Shown here: positions 5,712 to 5,762 of the stretch, piece by piece
Layout of the letters: every line of letters starts with the position of its first letter
How positions within the stretch are numbered: the first letter of the stretch is position 1
NCBI GenBank assembly: GCA_018065965.1
Contig: JAGHSH010000064.1
Location: forward strand, 1 to 5,762
Length of the DNA: 5,762 nt
Direction: 5' to 3'
Source: Candidatus Apopatocola equi
GTDB lineage: Bacteria > Bacillota > Clostridia > Oscillospirales > Oscillospiraceae
Made by a program: the position numbers and the translations under genes
Notes under the pieces: model-generated
The model's input: the letters and a program-made list of their open reading frames with translations, nothing else
Told to the model about the DNA's origin: nothing
The model's database searches: none

Positions 5712-5748
5712 AAAAAGCAAAACCACCCGTTGCATTTTCCGAACGGGT
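5712..5748 (-). terminator. Terminator-like hairpin for a gene beyond the right edge
   Basis: ACCCGTT (5725-5731) pairs with AACGGGT (5742-5748) around a ten-base loop. On the minus strand the stem is followed by GG and then TTTTGCTTTTT (5722-5712), a good U-rich tract. This would end a minus-strand gene lying to the right and insulate spoIIGA from it. In several Firmicutes ftsZ lies upstream of spoIIGA, but nothing in the window identifies the gene here. Confidence 0.5.
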
Positions 5749-5762
5749 TTGATATATTATAG

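Noticed and set aside
5756..5761. TATAAT on the - strand at the right edge as a promoter -10
   Set aside because: The -35 would lie outside the window, and a transcript would run at once into the terminator-like hairpin at 5725-5748.

Overview
The window is GC-rich (third codon positions are mostly G or C) and looks like chromosome from a spore-forming Clostridia-class Firmicute. Strong AGGAGG-type Shine-Dalgarno (SD) sites and the spoIIGA-sigE sporulation pair support this. The gene set and the style of the intergenic hairpins fit the Oscillospiraceae/Ruminococcaceae, but that placement is inference.

Left part, + strand: the window opens inside a nicotinate phosphoribosyltransferase gene (1-1155, 5' end missing). 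A consensus sigma-A promoter follows (1188-1216), then a leader of about 190 nt, then mgtE (1415-2797, CBS-domain Mg2+ transporter). mrp (2835-3659, Fe-S carrier P-loop ATPase) comes 37 bp later, probably on the same transcript. The mgtE leader is the most interesting part of the window. It holds an unannotated 25-codon ORF (1255-1332) with a strong SD, and a set of mutually exclusive stems, one of which buries the mgtE SD. It reads as a leader-peptide attenuator and not as a textbook M-box riboswitch.

Middle, 3660-4044: no gene. This stretch separates two convergent transcription units and is packed with eight consecutive hairpins (3672-3956). The outermost hairpins and their inner flanks form imperfect terminal inverted repeats, so the whole block looks like a symmetrical repeat element that also supplies the terminators for mrp and sigE.

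Right part, - strand: spoIIGA (5537-4755, membrane aspartic protease) and sigE (4743-4045, pro-sigma-E) form the standard two-gene operon in which the first product activates the second. The operon is bracketed by two diverged copies of a 56-bp direct repeat (3985-4040 and 5640-5695). The 225 bp upstream of spoIIGA also hold a CATTGCGA-type palindromic repeat, a possible promoter very close to the start codon, and a terminator-like hairpin for whatever lies beyond the right edge. No tRNA, rRNA, CRISPR array or transposase is visible.
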